A DNA stretch of 64,000 bases. Origin: Isoetes taiwanensis. Taxonomy: Eukaryota; Streptophyta; Lycopodiopsida; Isoetales; Isoetaceae. Position numbers and translations under genes: made by a program. The DNA is taken from positions 6,198,236 through 6,262,235 of the forward strand of contig JAJEKV010000071.1 of NCBI GenBank assembly GCA_021234155.1, written 5' to 3'. The notes under the pieces were generated by a model. It was not told the origin of the DNA. It saw only the letters and a list, made by a program, of their open reading frames with translations, and did not search any database. Positions 35,750 to 45,838 of this stretch are shown here, one piece after another; within the stretch, counting starts at the first letter, position 1, and each line of letters starts with the position of its first letter.

Positions 35750-36285
35750 CTTTAATAAGTACCTTTTGTCCAAATACAATATAATGCTTCCTCAATGCCA
35801 ACTTTTCAAATGGGTTGTAGTAAGCCTGCAGTTGGGTAGACAAAGTAACTTTTGTAAGTATTTTTGCAGCATTGCCAATGGCATAGCATTTGGATGAACT
35901 TGAGTAATCCCCTATGGCTCTTAGGATAGCAAAAAGTTTTAATAAGAACTTTTTGTCTAGATACAATATGATGCTTGCTCAATGCCAACTTTTTGATGGG
36001 TTGTAGTAAGCTTGCAGGTCAGTAGACAACGTAACTTTCGTGAGCTTTTTTGTAGCATTGCCAATGACATAGCATTTGGATGAATTTGGAGTAATCCCCT
36101 ATGGTTCTTAAGATAACAATAGTTTTAATAAGTACTTTTGTCCAGATACAATATGATGCTTTCTCAAAGCTAACTTTTTGATGGGTTGTACTAAGGTTGC
36201 AAATGGGTTGTGAGTATTTTTGCGGCATTGCCAATGACATAGCATTTGGATGAACTGGAGTAATCCCTATGGCTCTTAAGGTATG
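35750..36285. repeat. Three tandem ~185 bp repeats
   Basis: Units begin near 35752, 35938 and 36124. Each carries 'aataagtactttttgtc', 'TACAATATGATGCTT', 'TGATGGGTTGTA', 'GCATTGCCAATGACATAGC' and 'ATTTGGATGAA..GAGTAATCCC', and each ends with CTATGGCTCTTAAG. The third is shortened in the middle. The array abuts a PPR-like scrap on the plus strand. Confidence 0.75.
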
Positions 36286-36352
36286 TGGAAACTAGAAAGC
36301 TTGACAATGTCCATAGAATATTTGACAAGATGCCAAGGAAGCAGTTTATGAC
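36283..36352 (+). pseudogene. PPR repeat fragment
   Basis: Plus-strand 36297-36350 reads KLDNVHRIFDKMPRKQFM, which matches the second half of a plant pentatricopeptide repeat (…A..FDKMP.R….). Only one motif is present, followed by a stop. It starts where the 185 bp tandem array ends, so it is probably a captured or decayed piece of a PPR gene. Confidence 0.4.
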
Positions 36353-36439
36353 ATAAAAATTGCACAAACTATATACCACCCCAAAAAGCATCTTGCACTT
36401 ATAACCTTCTTCGTGTTGTGGTAAGAGGCAGAGTGTGTT

Positions 36440-36735
36440 ACAACCAAAATACTACACACATTAAGTATACTCTTCATGTGCAATACTACACACATTAAGT
36501 ATACTCTTCATGTGCAAAATACTACACACATTAAGTATACTCTTCATGTGCAATCTACGAGGCATGCAGAAGGTGGGCACATTTTCTAGTTGAAAACTAA
36601 ACTTTGAAATTTCATAATGTTATTTGAACTTTTTTAGTTAAACGCCCACCGAAGGTGGGCAATTTTCTAGTTGAAAACTAAACTTTGAAATTTCATAATG
36701 TTATTTCAGAACTTTTAGTTAAAAGTGGGCGGTTT
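36440..36735 (+). repeat. ~40 bp triple repeat and ~83 bp double repeat
   Basis: 36447-36552: three near-perfect copies of ATACTACACACATTAAGTAT followed by ACTCTTCATGTGCAA. 36570-36735: two copies of a unit with GAAGGTGGGCA, TTTTCTAGTTGAAAACTAAA and TTTCATAATGTTATTT. Their near identity suggests recent slippage. From 36744 a GCAGCAGCTCC...ACCACAA low-complexity stretch follows. Confidence 0.8.
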
Positions 36736-36864
36736 ATGGGCACCCTCCCCTATAGCAGCAGCTCCAACAAAACACCACAACCTAGTGCAGCTGCTAAACT
36801 ACCACAAGACGGTGCAGTTGCTCCAAGAAAACACCACAAGCTACTGCAGCAGACGGTGCTGCTA

Positions 36865-38382
36865 CTAATCTATCAAGCATTGATTCAAAGGTCCTTTGCT
36901 GATTCTCATTCCTCTTAATCCAATTTTGACTTCCACCTCTATCGCCTCTCTACCATTTCCATTGGTCAAGACCTCTTCCTTAAGAGACCACAAGCTATCA
37001 CAAATATCATCAAAGCTAGGACGTTTGGCATCATCCCTTTCAGTGCAAGTGTCTATCAACTTTCTCAGCTTATTAGGAACGTCTGTAGGTAGAGTTAGCT
37101 TCTGATATCTGCTATCGCGTATCTTTCCTGTAAAATTTCATTGCAAATCAAACCAAAGCTATAAATATCCACTTTTCTTGAATACTTTCCCTCCACGTCC
37201 TCCATTTCTGGTGCCATGTACATCAAAGTGCCCCTCATGTCTGTATGCGTCGATGCCGTCTTAAAAGGAATCTTTAGAAATACCAAAATCGCTCAATTTG
37301 ATAAGTAAACTTCCATCCTTTCTGGATTTGCAGCAATATATTAGCAGGTTTAAGATCTCGATGAACCACATTAGTGTTATGTAAATGCTTCATTGCTTTG
37401 GCTATTTGGAGCATCAAGTCAACTGATTGAATTAGAGGAAGTTGAGATTCTAGCCCTGTTATATGCTTTTTCATATCCTTATCCATAAGCTCTAACACAA
37501 GACTTTTCTCAGAGCAACCTAACATGCGCACAATATGGGAGGAATCAGAGTGCTGCATAATACTGGAGGAATTAGAATGCTGCATAATATGGGAGGAACC
37601 AGAATGCAGCAGCCCCTGAAAAACTAGTAGCTCGTCGTTCAAAGCTTTATTATCCGTAAACATTTTCACAGCTACAGGTATTTTATGCCACTCTGCGCTA
37701 TGGACTTTGCCAAAACTACCTCCTCCCAGATCTTCCAATCTAGACAAATCAGAGTCGTTGATATTAGGCTTTTCATTTTTCAACAATAGTAACAAACTAA
37801 ATAGATGCGATCTGCCTGATAGAGTCCAGCTGAATAGACGCCATAAAATAGATTGAGACTCTGAGCTATTTATCAGAGTATTTTTGTCCTGTTGATATGC
37901 TACCTATTCAAGATAAAAATGCAAATTGTTGCAGTCCCACTCCACTTCAAGCATAAGTTTCTCAACAATAAGGTCCAATGATTTTAGAGAATGCAGAATG
38001 AAGCGATTTATCATCTGGACATAAATCCTAGCATCATCAATAATTTCCTCAACTCACCTTTAAAACCCAAAGTGACCAAAGGTAAAGGCAGACAAATCCT
38101 TTTCGAAATCCTTATTGACACATAGAATGACGAGTTGCAGGCCACTATCAGAACTCTTAACAGCTCCTTCCCCACTTGTTCCGTCAAATTCAACCATGCT
38201 CCTTTACCACATATTTTAATCCACTGTTTCACACATCGTTGGATGAAATCTGCCAGTAATTTTACCGAAATACATTGAAGCTCATTTATATGAGCTTTCT
38301 TGCCCTCCACTGCCTCCTTAATCTTGCAGCATAAAACAAGAACATCAGAAACCCAGCAATTCAGACTAGAGCTCGTTTCCAT
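36865..38382 (-). CDS. MLKL-like protein kinase, three frameshifts
   Basis: The start ATG is at 38382 (METSSSLNCWVSD...). The N-terminal ~190 residues are helical, with ISKRICLPLPLVTLGFKGEL, as in the four-helix part of plant mixed-lineage-kinase-like proteins. The kinase follows: LGGGSFGKV, VAVKMF (β3 Lys), VHRDLKPANIL (37372-37342), SDFGISKD, GTLMYMAPEMED, DIYSFG and KRPSFDD near the end. All catalytic residues (Lys, HRD, DFG) are present, so activity is expected if the frame is intact. Three single-base frame slips, near 37330, 37265 and 37120, lie in or next to homopolymers. A 27 bp in-frame repeat (residues SSHIMQHSN/SSSIMQHSD, 37540-37617) sits between helix αC and β4. A decayed duplicate is at 50.6-51.9 kb. 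The MLKL label is less sure than the kinase call. Confidence 0.8.
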
Positions 38383-38560
38383 CCTTAGATCGGCAAATCT
38401 TATCTAGCGGAGATCGGCAAATCTTAAGAGCTAGCGGCTCGAAGCAGAAATATTGAATATTTCTATTCTATTCTTCGAATGTGCACAACAATCCTAGACA
38501 AGTAACCACTAAGTTAATCAGAGTTAATTATGTAACCAGTTGAGACGTGCTTTATGCAAT
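38383..38560 (-). promoter_or_regulatory. 5' flank of the kinase, duplicated at 51.9 kb
   Basis: The 180 bp upstream of the kinase ATG is also present upstream of the second kinase copy (51867-52075). Shared words include GATCGGCAAATCTTA (twice in each), GAGCTAGCGGCTCGAAGC, CACAACAATCCTAGACAAGT and the vicinity of AATTATGTAAC. The duplication therefore included the proximal promoter or 5' UTR. I see no confident TATA box. Confidence 0.45.
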
Positions 38561-39399
38561 TCAATTAATCTGCACGATTCTGCACGATTCAATTATTCGA
38601 CCTCATTCTGGAAATACAGGTCACAATGCTGGCTTTTTATTCATTCGGCCGCAATCCCTCAAATCTTTCTGAGCAGCCCACGCCCTCTTGGGGTTCTCAA
38701 AGCCTCATATCTGTTAGGGTATCTGAAGACAATTCAAGGTTACGTCTCTATAGAGTGGTCCCATCTGGTCAATAACCAAGGCCATATCTGTATCAGAGCA
38801 GGAACCAAATTAGATGCCTGCGTTGCAATAGCAAAGCAACCTAGCAAATCTGTATTACGGCATAGAAATGAAACAGAAAGGCCTTCAAACTGATCCAGCT
38901 ATCAACAGACAAATGGGGTAAGAATCATACCTCTGCAACAAATTTTCGGCTGCAATAGACAGATCCGGAAGGTTTTGAATTGATTCTGGCCAAAATCGGC
39001 CATGTGCAAGTTGAGCCCATACACCTACGCACAGCGTGGAGCCCAGGGGATATCCTTCATAGCCGAGCTTGAAAGTGGAACCAGGAATTGCATGCACATT
39101 TAGCTGCTTGGACCAGAAATAGTTTTGCTGTAGTTGTCCAACTGCTCTAAAAACCGGACCATATCCTCCATTTGATACTGTGTTTCTCTGTTGAAATTTG
39201 AGGCGGTCTGCAAACATAATGCTCACTGTTACAGCAACAACATAATGCTCACTGTTATAGCAAGACTGGTATGAGAATGTAATTGTTGATTTTGATCTTT
39301 ATGATTCAAACCTGTGTGCTTTAATGGGTACGCAATTCCACATGAATCAAAGCACAAACTAGCATTTCCAGTGAATGAGAAATTTCTCCAGAAGTATTT
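38561..39399. other. Between kinase and LRR fragment; unassigned open frame
   Basis: The minus frame 39226-38885 (113 codons, MSIMFADRLKFQQRNTVSN...) is open and protein-like but matches no family I can name. It lies between an LRR piece and the kinase, on the same strand, so it could be part of a receptor-like gene. The plus frame 38540-38893 covers the same DNA and is less convincing. Confidence 0.3.
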
Positions 39400-39890
39400 T
39401 TACGCCAGTCAAATTGTTATATGCAAGATCTAAAAGCTTCAAGTTTTCATGGTCATATTCTTTTTTGGAGAGAAAATGAGACAAATCCAAATAGAACCAC
39501 AGATGATAGATTTTACAGAACTAGGAATCTTGCTAGATGGCTGATTATATGACAGATGCAAATGCTCTAATGTTCTCAATTCTTGACTATACAAAGGAAT
39601 ATCTTTGTGTGACACTGCTACCAACAAAGGTTCAGATGGTGTAGGAATTTGTTCACAGGAGTGCAATAAAATGCACTTTGTTGCAAACAATGGACTAGGT
39701 CAAACGTTGCCTTCTGTGACTTTATGTTTGGTCATGTAACCAACCTTGCTTTTAAATGCAACAAAGGGTCTCCAGCTATAGGCAATGAAACCAATGCTAT
39801 GAGTGGCAAAATATTGGGAGAATCTTAAAAGCTTAAACCCAATAGCGCAAAGAATTAAGAAATGGCCAGGCCGAAGTCTTTTCATGCTTA
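39400..39890 (-). pseudogene. LRR protein fragment with N-terminal cap
   Basis: Minus strand. Near 39830-39770 a shifted frame reads LPLIALVSLPIAGDPLLHLK, which resembles a signal peptide followed by an LRRNT_2 cap. At 39600-39540 comes LRTLEHLHLSYNQPSSKIP. At 39470-39380 comes LDLSHFLSKKEY, then ENLKLLDLAYNNLTG. The L..L.LSYN and LDLAYNNLTG patterns are standard plant extracellular LRRs. Frames shift at least twice. It may be the 5' remains of an LRR receptor kinase or receptor-like protein. Confidence 0.55.
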
Positions 39891-40377
39891 TGGTTAGCGT
39901 CGTGGGCCATTTGAGAATCGAAGCGAATGGTGAAAGCGAGGAAATCGTCCTTGCATCTTTGTTTTCGTGATATCATATGGACTCAAACAATGGAACTAAT
40001 TTGTGCTTAGGTTTAAAGTGGCGCCCTTTCACAGAAAGTAAAGAACAAAATCTGTGTGGCCAAATTTGGGCTATTCTTGGATCTCCAACCACGAGCCACT
40101 TTAAAAGAAGTTGTATGGGTAAAATTTGGTCAATTCCTTGAAAGTGAGCGACTTACACTTCCAAAATAACTGCGAGTAAGATGTATAATTGCTACATGCC
40201 TCGGTGTCTTCTTGCACAAACTCATGAACTATCCTATGAGTATAAATTGCATATTTGGTTAGCGTTTATGTGGTGCATTGCATCATCGCTAGATGGTGCT
40301 TCGATCGACTCCCGAAATTAAGTCGAGGAGGCGGTAGGGTTAAAGCCAAAAGCGAGTTCTAGGCCGGGTTAGCGAAG
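39891..40377. other. No recognisable gene
   Basis: Spacer before the first SINE block. No open frame with a family signature, and no repeat beyond single words. Confidence 0.4.
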
Positions 40378-41361
40378 TGACTTCCTAAAGGCGGAGATAT
40401 CCACGCCTACAAAGTGTGCATGTATGGCTAAAATTTTCCCCAGCGGATGTGTGGTGAGTTGGTATAAGCCTAGTAATGCCAAAATAAATGTGCACTTGGT
40501 GGGGGTTCAAACCCGGCGGTGTATGTTTATATTTGGAGTTAGTTCTTGGGGTTATCGGCCATGATCCCGGCGTGGTAGAACTTGTGCCTATCGTGTCCTC
40601 CACTTTAGTTTGCCTTGATCGTGATAAAAATATTTCTAGCTAATGCGTACAAGATGATATTCTAGTGACAAGACTAGTTTAAATTTGGACCAAAAATAAA
40701 AAATACAAAATTTCCGTGACTTCCTAAGGCGGGAGATATCCTGCCTACAAAGTGTGCATGTATGGCTAAAGTTTTGCCCAACGGATGTGTGGTGAGTTGG
40801 TATAGCCCTAGTAATGCCAAAATAAATGTGCACTTGGTGGGGGGTTCAAACGGCCCGGTGTATATTTATATTTGGGAGTTGATTCTTGGGGTTATCGGCC
40901 ATAATCCTGACGTGGTAGAACTTGTGCCTATCGTGTCCTCCACTTTGGTTGCCTTGGCCGCGATGGGATATTTCTAGCTAAATGCATACAAGATGATATT
41001 CTAGTGACAAGACTAGTCTATTTGGACCAAAATAAAAATACAAAAATTTAAAGTGACTTCCTAAAGGCGGGGAGATATCACTGCCTACAAAGTGTGCATG
41101 TATGGCTAAAGTTTTGCCCAGCGGATGTGTGGTGAGTTGGTATAGGCCTAGTAATGCCAAAATAAATGTGCACTTGGTGGGGGTTCAAACCAGGCCGGTG
41201 TATGTTTATATTTGGGAGTTGTTCTTTGAGGTTATCGGCCATGATCCGGCGTGGTAGAACTTGTGCCTATCGTGAGTTGTTGCCTTGGCCGTGATGGGAT
41301 ATTTCTAGCTAATGTACAAGATGATATTCTAGTGACAAGACTAGTCTATTTGGACCAAAAA
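40378..41361 (+). repeat. Tandem tRNA-derived SINE array, block A (2.9 copies)
   Basis: Units start at 40378, 40717 and 41054, each with TGACTTCCTAA(A)GGCGG and a period near 340 bp. Each contains GTGTGGTGAGTTGGTATA, close to RNA polymerase III box A, and about 45 bp later GGTTCAAAC(CC), a box B match that is perfect in unit 1 (40504-40514). Tail words: GTGGTAGAACTTGTGCCTAT, TTTCTAGCTA and GATATTCTAGTGACAAGACT, ending in an A-rich GGACCAAAAATAAAAA. Unit 3 stops at 41361 exactly where a different element begins. SINEs normally insert singly, so head-to-tail copies point to later tandem amplification. Confidence 0.75.
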
Positions 41362-41659
41362 TCTATATTATAAAGTTATTACGTAATTGTTGGACCCGAC
41401 CCTAGATCCAGCGGTGAGATTTCACCATCTAATCGAGGGCTTAGATTACAAGCGTAACTTTTTAAATAAGAACATAAAAACCCTAGCCCTAAGGGAGGCT
41501 CGGATGCCGGGACCCCAATCGAGGGTAGAAGAAGCGAGTTGTGGGTGCGAGTTGTGGTGGAGGGGCGGATAAGGATCGTAGCATCGTATGAGGTCCATCT
41601 CCATTAGGGTCTTCTCTTCGGAAATCTTGTGCCATATGGCACTCGGCTTAAATTTATTT

Positions 41660-42326
41660 GCGGTATAAATTTATCACCGTTGTCGTGCAGAGCGGTATAA
41701 ATTTATACATTTCGTCTCGGCGGTATAAATTTATACGGCTCGAACACTTCGCGGTATAAATTTATCTTTGTGGCGGAGCGGTATAAATTTATCGGCGGTT
41801 AATTTTCTTCCGGCGGTATAAATTTTCATCTGCGCCCGAGCCATATCGCGGTATAAATTCATACAGCATGAGAGCCATATCGGTATAAATTTACACTTAC
41901 ACTCCTACTTGATTAAAACAAAGAGAAACTAAGGCGGTATGGATAGTAGACTTACGTGGCCATGTGGCGGTATGGACTCGTATTTGGAGAGCAAATAAGG
42001 GGGCATATAAACCCCTTATACCGCAGCATATCAACTCATTGCGTGTATATAGAAAATAAATTGGCGGTCTTGGGGCTTAAGTACCTCTGCTAAGTCGTTT
42101 AGGTATAAGCTTCTCCATAAAGTTTTCAATACAAGCTGTGTGTGAGTTTTCGTATAAATTTATCGTTTCTTTTCTATGTTGCCCTCCTCAGGTATAAATT
42201 TATACCATCTCGTATAAATTTATCTGATCTGCCGCTTCAAGTTTTGCCTTCTCTTGTATAAATTTATACCATCCACTGTGTAAACCTTTGCCGTGCTGCT
42301 CTTACGTAGGTATAAATTTATCACGA
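41660..42326. repeat. Array of ~13 GGTATAAATTTATACC palindromes
   Basis: Copies start at 41662, 41694, 41722, 41753, 41780, 41815, 41850, 41882, 42151, 42191, 42211, 42255 and 42309. The copy at 42191-42206 is the full 16 bp palindrome. The others keep GTATAAATTTAT with a variable last 3-4 bases; those at 41815, 41850 and 41882 have one or two changes. The first eight are spaced 27-35 bp (mean about 31). Sequences between copies are unrelated. A weaker GGTATGGA word occurs at 41936 and 41968, and a CCCCTTATACC at 42012. The core is a TATA-box-like, AT-only palindrome. Confidence 0.85.
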
Positions 42327-42559
42327 TTGTGGCCTTAACTTTGGAGGTATGGCTCGAGGAAAAAAAAGCTGCGGGGCCTCCAACTCGTTAAGCGGGCTTC
42401 CTCTGCAATGACATTCATACCTCCTCAATGTTTGGAAGTAGCCTCGAAAATTCGCCTCCGATATTCAAAACCCCGACTCTGTTGAGTTTACTCGGCCACG
42501 ACCACCTCGGCTTCCACCACCAGTTCAATTTACTCCACTACACCCTGCTCCTGAACGTC

Positions 42560-45100
42560 GTTTGCCCCCACCAATGCGTTTTACTCCACCACAGGCTAGA
42601 GAGGTCAGACTACCTCCTCCACTTCATTTTAGTACGTCGCCCATAGTCCACCGTAGGGTAAATCCCCGGAGGCAAATCCGCCAACTCCATCCATTTAAGC
42701 TAAATGATACTACAACAAGTGGGGCGGTCGGCGACCACGCATGGCCTCTGTGTTCTCACGACCGTCGGGGGCTGGTCAACTACGTCACCAACCTCGATTA
42801 CTTTTTCCCAGAGACAGGGAAAGCACCTCCCCCCAGGACTCTCACCGTCTACTAGTACACCTCTTGTTGATCTCTCAGACGAAGAAACACCTCATGTTGA
42901 TCTCTCAAACGAGGACCTACCAAAGCCACAAGACTCCATGTTTGAATTCAAAGCCCCTGCAAGTAAGAATCTTAAGCGTAACTTACACAAGAAAGCATGT
43001 ACAACCGTTAGGAGAAAGAAACTCATGGACGAGGCTCACTTGAGGGCAACACATACAAAGCACTGTTGTTCTCAACGTTGTTTGCTTAAGATTGGACTAA
43101 AGGAATTGAGGTTGATTCGTGATAGTTACAGTTCAATGACTCTGCTAGACCAAAGGGGCTACTTAGCCTTCAATATTAGGCCAGATTATGGTGAGAAGTT
43201 TACTTACGGTGGTGGGCCACCGTCATCAAGCGGCCTTCAAATTGATTCATGCTTTAGGCGGCGAGGCGACTTGACGCTGAAGAAAAGGCTTGACAAGAAT
43301 CAGGGCATTAATGACTCACGCCATTCGGGAGGTATATCCGAATTCATGCCCTTCAATGTGTTTCTGGATGGAAGGTTTCTTTAAGGAGTCTTCGCGAAAC
43401 TCCCCTAACGACCCCATGTACCACTTGGTGACAACTTCACGAAGCGTGAAGTCTCGATAATTATAAGGACATGTGTGTTGAGGCTGGGAGAGCGCCATAT
43501 ACGCTACTCTTACTTCAACGTGCTCACGGAAAAAGAGTTTTCTCGGCGTGTCCATTCCTAGAAAGCACCGGATGTACGTGTGTGCTACATGCTCTGAATT
43601 AAAAGCTCGGAGACAAAATGCAAAAGGAAACTTCACACTAAAAGTAAGCTTCGGGGCGTGTTCTTGCCTAGTTCTACTTAAAAGTAGGTTCTTTCCTAAA
43701 CATGTTTTCATTTAGGATGCATTGAAAGAGGCCTGAACAAGCAGAGAACAACAATCTTTAGAAAGGAGAAAATTGACAAAACATAGGAAGAAAGCCTTTG
43801 GAGCAACCACTCAACTACATATCGGTTGTTATTGATGGAATGGACGGAAGAAGACCACCCTACCACATTTTGTCAATGTGCCTAAGGATCTTCTTGAAGA
43901 AGATTTCATACACACTGCATGTTGTTGGTGCTATGGTATTTAATGGAAAACTATCTTGCAAGGCATTTTTGAACTATCAAACATTCATGCTGATCCAAAT
44001 CTCACTATCACAATATTGAATAAGCTTCTTTCCAATCTAGAACATATACCCTTTGGTTTTGTATCTTGACTTGACAACACGACAAGAGAAAATAAGAATC
44101 GGCGTTGTTTGCTTCTTGTGCTATGCTAGTTGAAACAAATCTTCAAGAAGGTGAAGATTGGTTTCACCTTGTTGGTCATCATACACGATCAAATTGATCG
44201 AGATGTTGATTAGGTTCTCTAAAGCGTCTTGCTTTCGAAAAAAGCACTCGACCTCCCGGCAATGATTGAGGTTATCCAAGATTCCTACAATCCTCGTCCG
44301 GACATCGAGTTATTAGAAGAAACTTATGATTTCAAGGAATGGATTTTTCGGAGAGATCAAGCTGGGTCCTTTGTGCTATTGAGCCCTTGAGAAACATTAC
44401 ATTTCAGCATCGGATCAAAATTTCACTTGTAGATGGCAAGGCCATCTTACAAGAAAAAAATATGCCACATCCTTGCGATTGGCGACCCGGTGTGAGTATT
44501 CAATTCATTCGCACCATCCCCAATACTAGTTCCATGCTCTCTGCGAGAATAAATGCCTCTAAAAGCACGAAAAGAAATCACAAAGAGTAAAAAAGGAGGA
44601 AGAGCATTTGACTCAAACAAATCATTGGATTTTATTGAGACAAGTATTCGATCGTGCTCTAACCACTTTGGGGGGCGGATGCTTTATGGTGGCCTCGTTT
44701 TTTTTTTCACCGACAGCGTGACATGTTGCAAGCTTCATTACAAGGTCGGAGACCGGTTACATTCAGCCCCGGCCATCTAGGCAAACTCTCCTGTGCAAGT
44801 TGAGAATCAAGAGGAACATGTAGAGATATTGGCTAGCTCGGATGAAAGATAGTCATGTACTGCGGCCCCAGGGCATACGGCACAACAAGTTGCTTTCGAG
44901 TATCGGTTCGATGTCGAGAGATTGAAAGGAATGCTCATAAACATCGGTGATAATGATGAATCTGGAAAGCCATTACGGCTAGCTAAAATCTTGGAGGTAA
45001 TAAGAGAGGATGGAATTCCCACTCAATTAAAAGTGCCTTTGGATGAGCGAATCTTGCCAATGCTTTCAATGGGAGTTATACTTTGGAGATGGTAAAAGCA
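42560..45100 (+). pseudogene. DUF7869-type gene, copy 2
   Basis: 42704-43384 is the longest clean frame: an acidic Pro-rich start (LVDLSDEETPHVDLSNED), then HTKHCCSQRCLLKIGLKEL and LLDQRGYLAFNI, which match the Cys-rich N-terminal region of this family. Further frames give YISVVIDGMDG (43819), VVGAMVFNGKLSCKAFLNY (43921-43980), LFASCAMLVETNL (44110-44150), FTLVGH(H)T (about 44163) and LEETYDFKEWIFR (44310-44350). The IDGMD...LVGHTHDQID arrangement corresponds to the DKMDQ...GHTHEDVD of copy 1. The frame breaks many times. A minus-strand open frame, 43711-43316 (131 codons), overlaps the middle part and is unexplained. Function unknown. Confidence 0.65.
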
Positions 45101-45838
45101 GGGAGTGGGAAAGAGAGCTAAGTCCAAAACAAACCTTTGTTGTCATAGATCTAGCTGAAGTAAAGGTTCTTGCATATGACTTTGTTACATTGCTTTGCTA
45201 ATAAGTTCACGTATGATCACTCAAACTTTAATAAAGGTCGGCATGTGGATTAGACAAACAACCTAGAAAGGTGGCAAAAAAAAGATGATGATGAAGACTC
45301 ACTTGTAGGCGGTGAGGGAAGAAGATCGTTCAGTACATCCGGTTTAGTGAAGGTGAGGATGAAGGCTCAAGTGATCGAGGGGATTAAATGAGTCGGAAGA
45401 TGAGATGCATCGATCTTGCTGCAAAATGTAAGTTTGTCCGGTGACTTCGAACATGTATAGAAAACGAAAGTGCGGTGATGAGTGTTTGTCAAAATGTCCT
45501 ATATTTTAGACAATTTTGTTCATAATTTTTACAATTTTCCTGGCAAGTGAATATATCACTTCTTTGTCACTCTACTACCCTTGCTATTTTTTTATTGCCT
45601 TTTTTTTTGTTATAGGAGGATGAAAATAGTTTGGGAGGATGAAAACTATTTAAAATTTTTGCATGAAAGTTATGTTTAATCAACCCCTCAAAAATAGTAC
45701 CTAAATTACTTAAATTGTCACACCTGTCACAAAAAAATCTTAAAAATGGACTTTTTTAAGGGAATTTTAGGGAATCTTTCAAAGATTCCTTTTGAAGTGC
45801 GTTTGCAGCAAATAAGTGCGTTTCATTTTAAACTTTGT
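45101..45838. other. 3' part of the candidate element, with hairpin
   Basis: AT-rich and without a gene. At 45771-45789 GGAATCTTTCAAAGATTCC is a perfect 9+9 bp hairpin with a 1 bp loop, 49 bp before the SINE sequence resumes. Poly-T runs lie at 45588-45610. A terminal hairpin is expected near a Helitron 3' end, but the required CTRR end is not found next to it. Confidence 0.4.

Larger units (their letters stand above)
41362..45838 (+). mobile_element. Candidate mobile element: palindrome array plus DUF7869-type gene
   Basis: This 4.5 kb segment splits two same-orientation blocks of one SINE family. Its left edge is sharp: SINE unit 3 runs to ...GGACCAAAAA and is cut by TCTATATTATAAAG, the same start seen at 53598 (and partly 607). 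About 60-100 bp beyond the edge are shared with 53.6 kb. Inside are a palindrome array (41660-42326) and a DUF7869-type gene (42560-45100). The right edge is placed where SINE sequence resumes (TGACTTCC, 45839). A perfect 9+9 bp hairpin lies 49 bp inside it. An A|TC left junction suggests a Helitron-like insertion, but no CTRR end is visible, so the class is open. Confidence 0.45.

Noticed and set aside
41660-42326. CRISPR-like look of the palindrome array (repeat-spacer pattern)
   Set aside because: The window is a plant nuclear genome, repeats are only 12-16 bp, spacers vary from about 4 to over 250 bp, and no cas genes exist. A CRISPR call is not supportable.
43316-43711. 131-codon minus-strand frame inside DUF7869 copy 2 as a separate gene
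   Set aside because: It is opposite to a gene with recognisable blocks on both sides and has no family match; noted as unexplained but not called.
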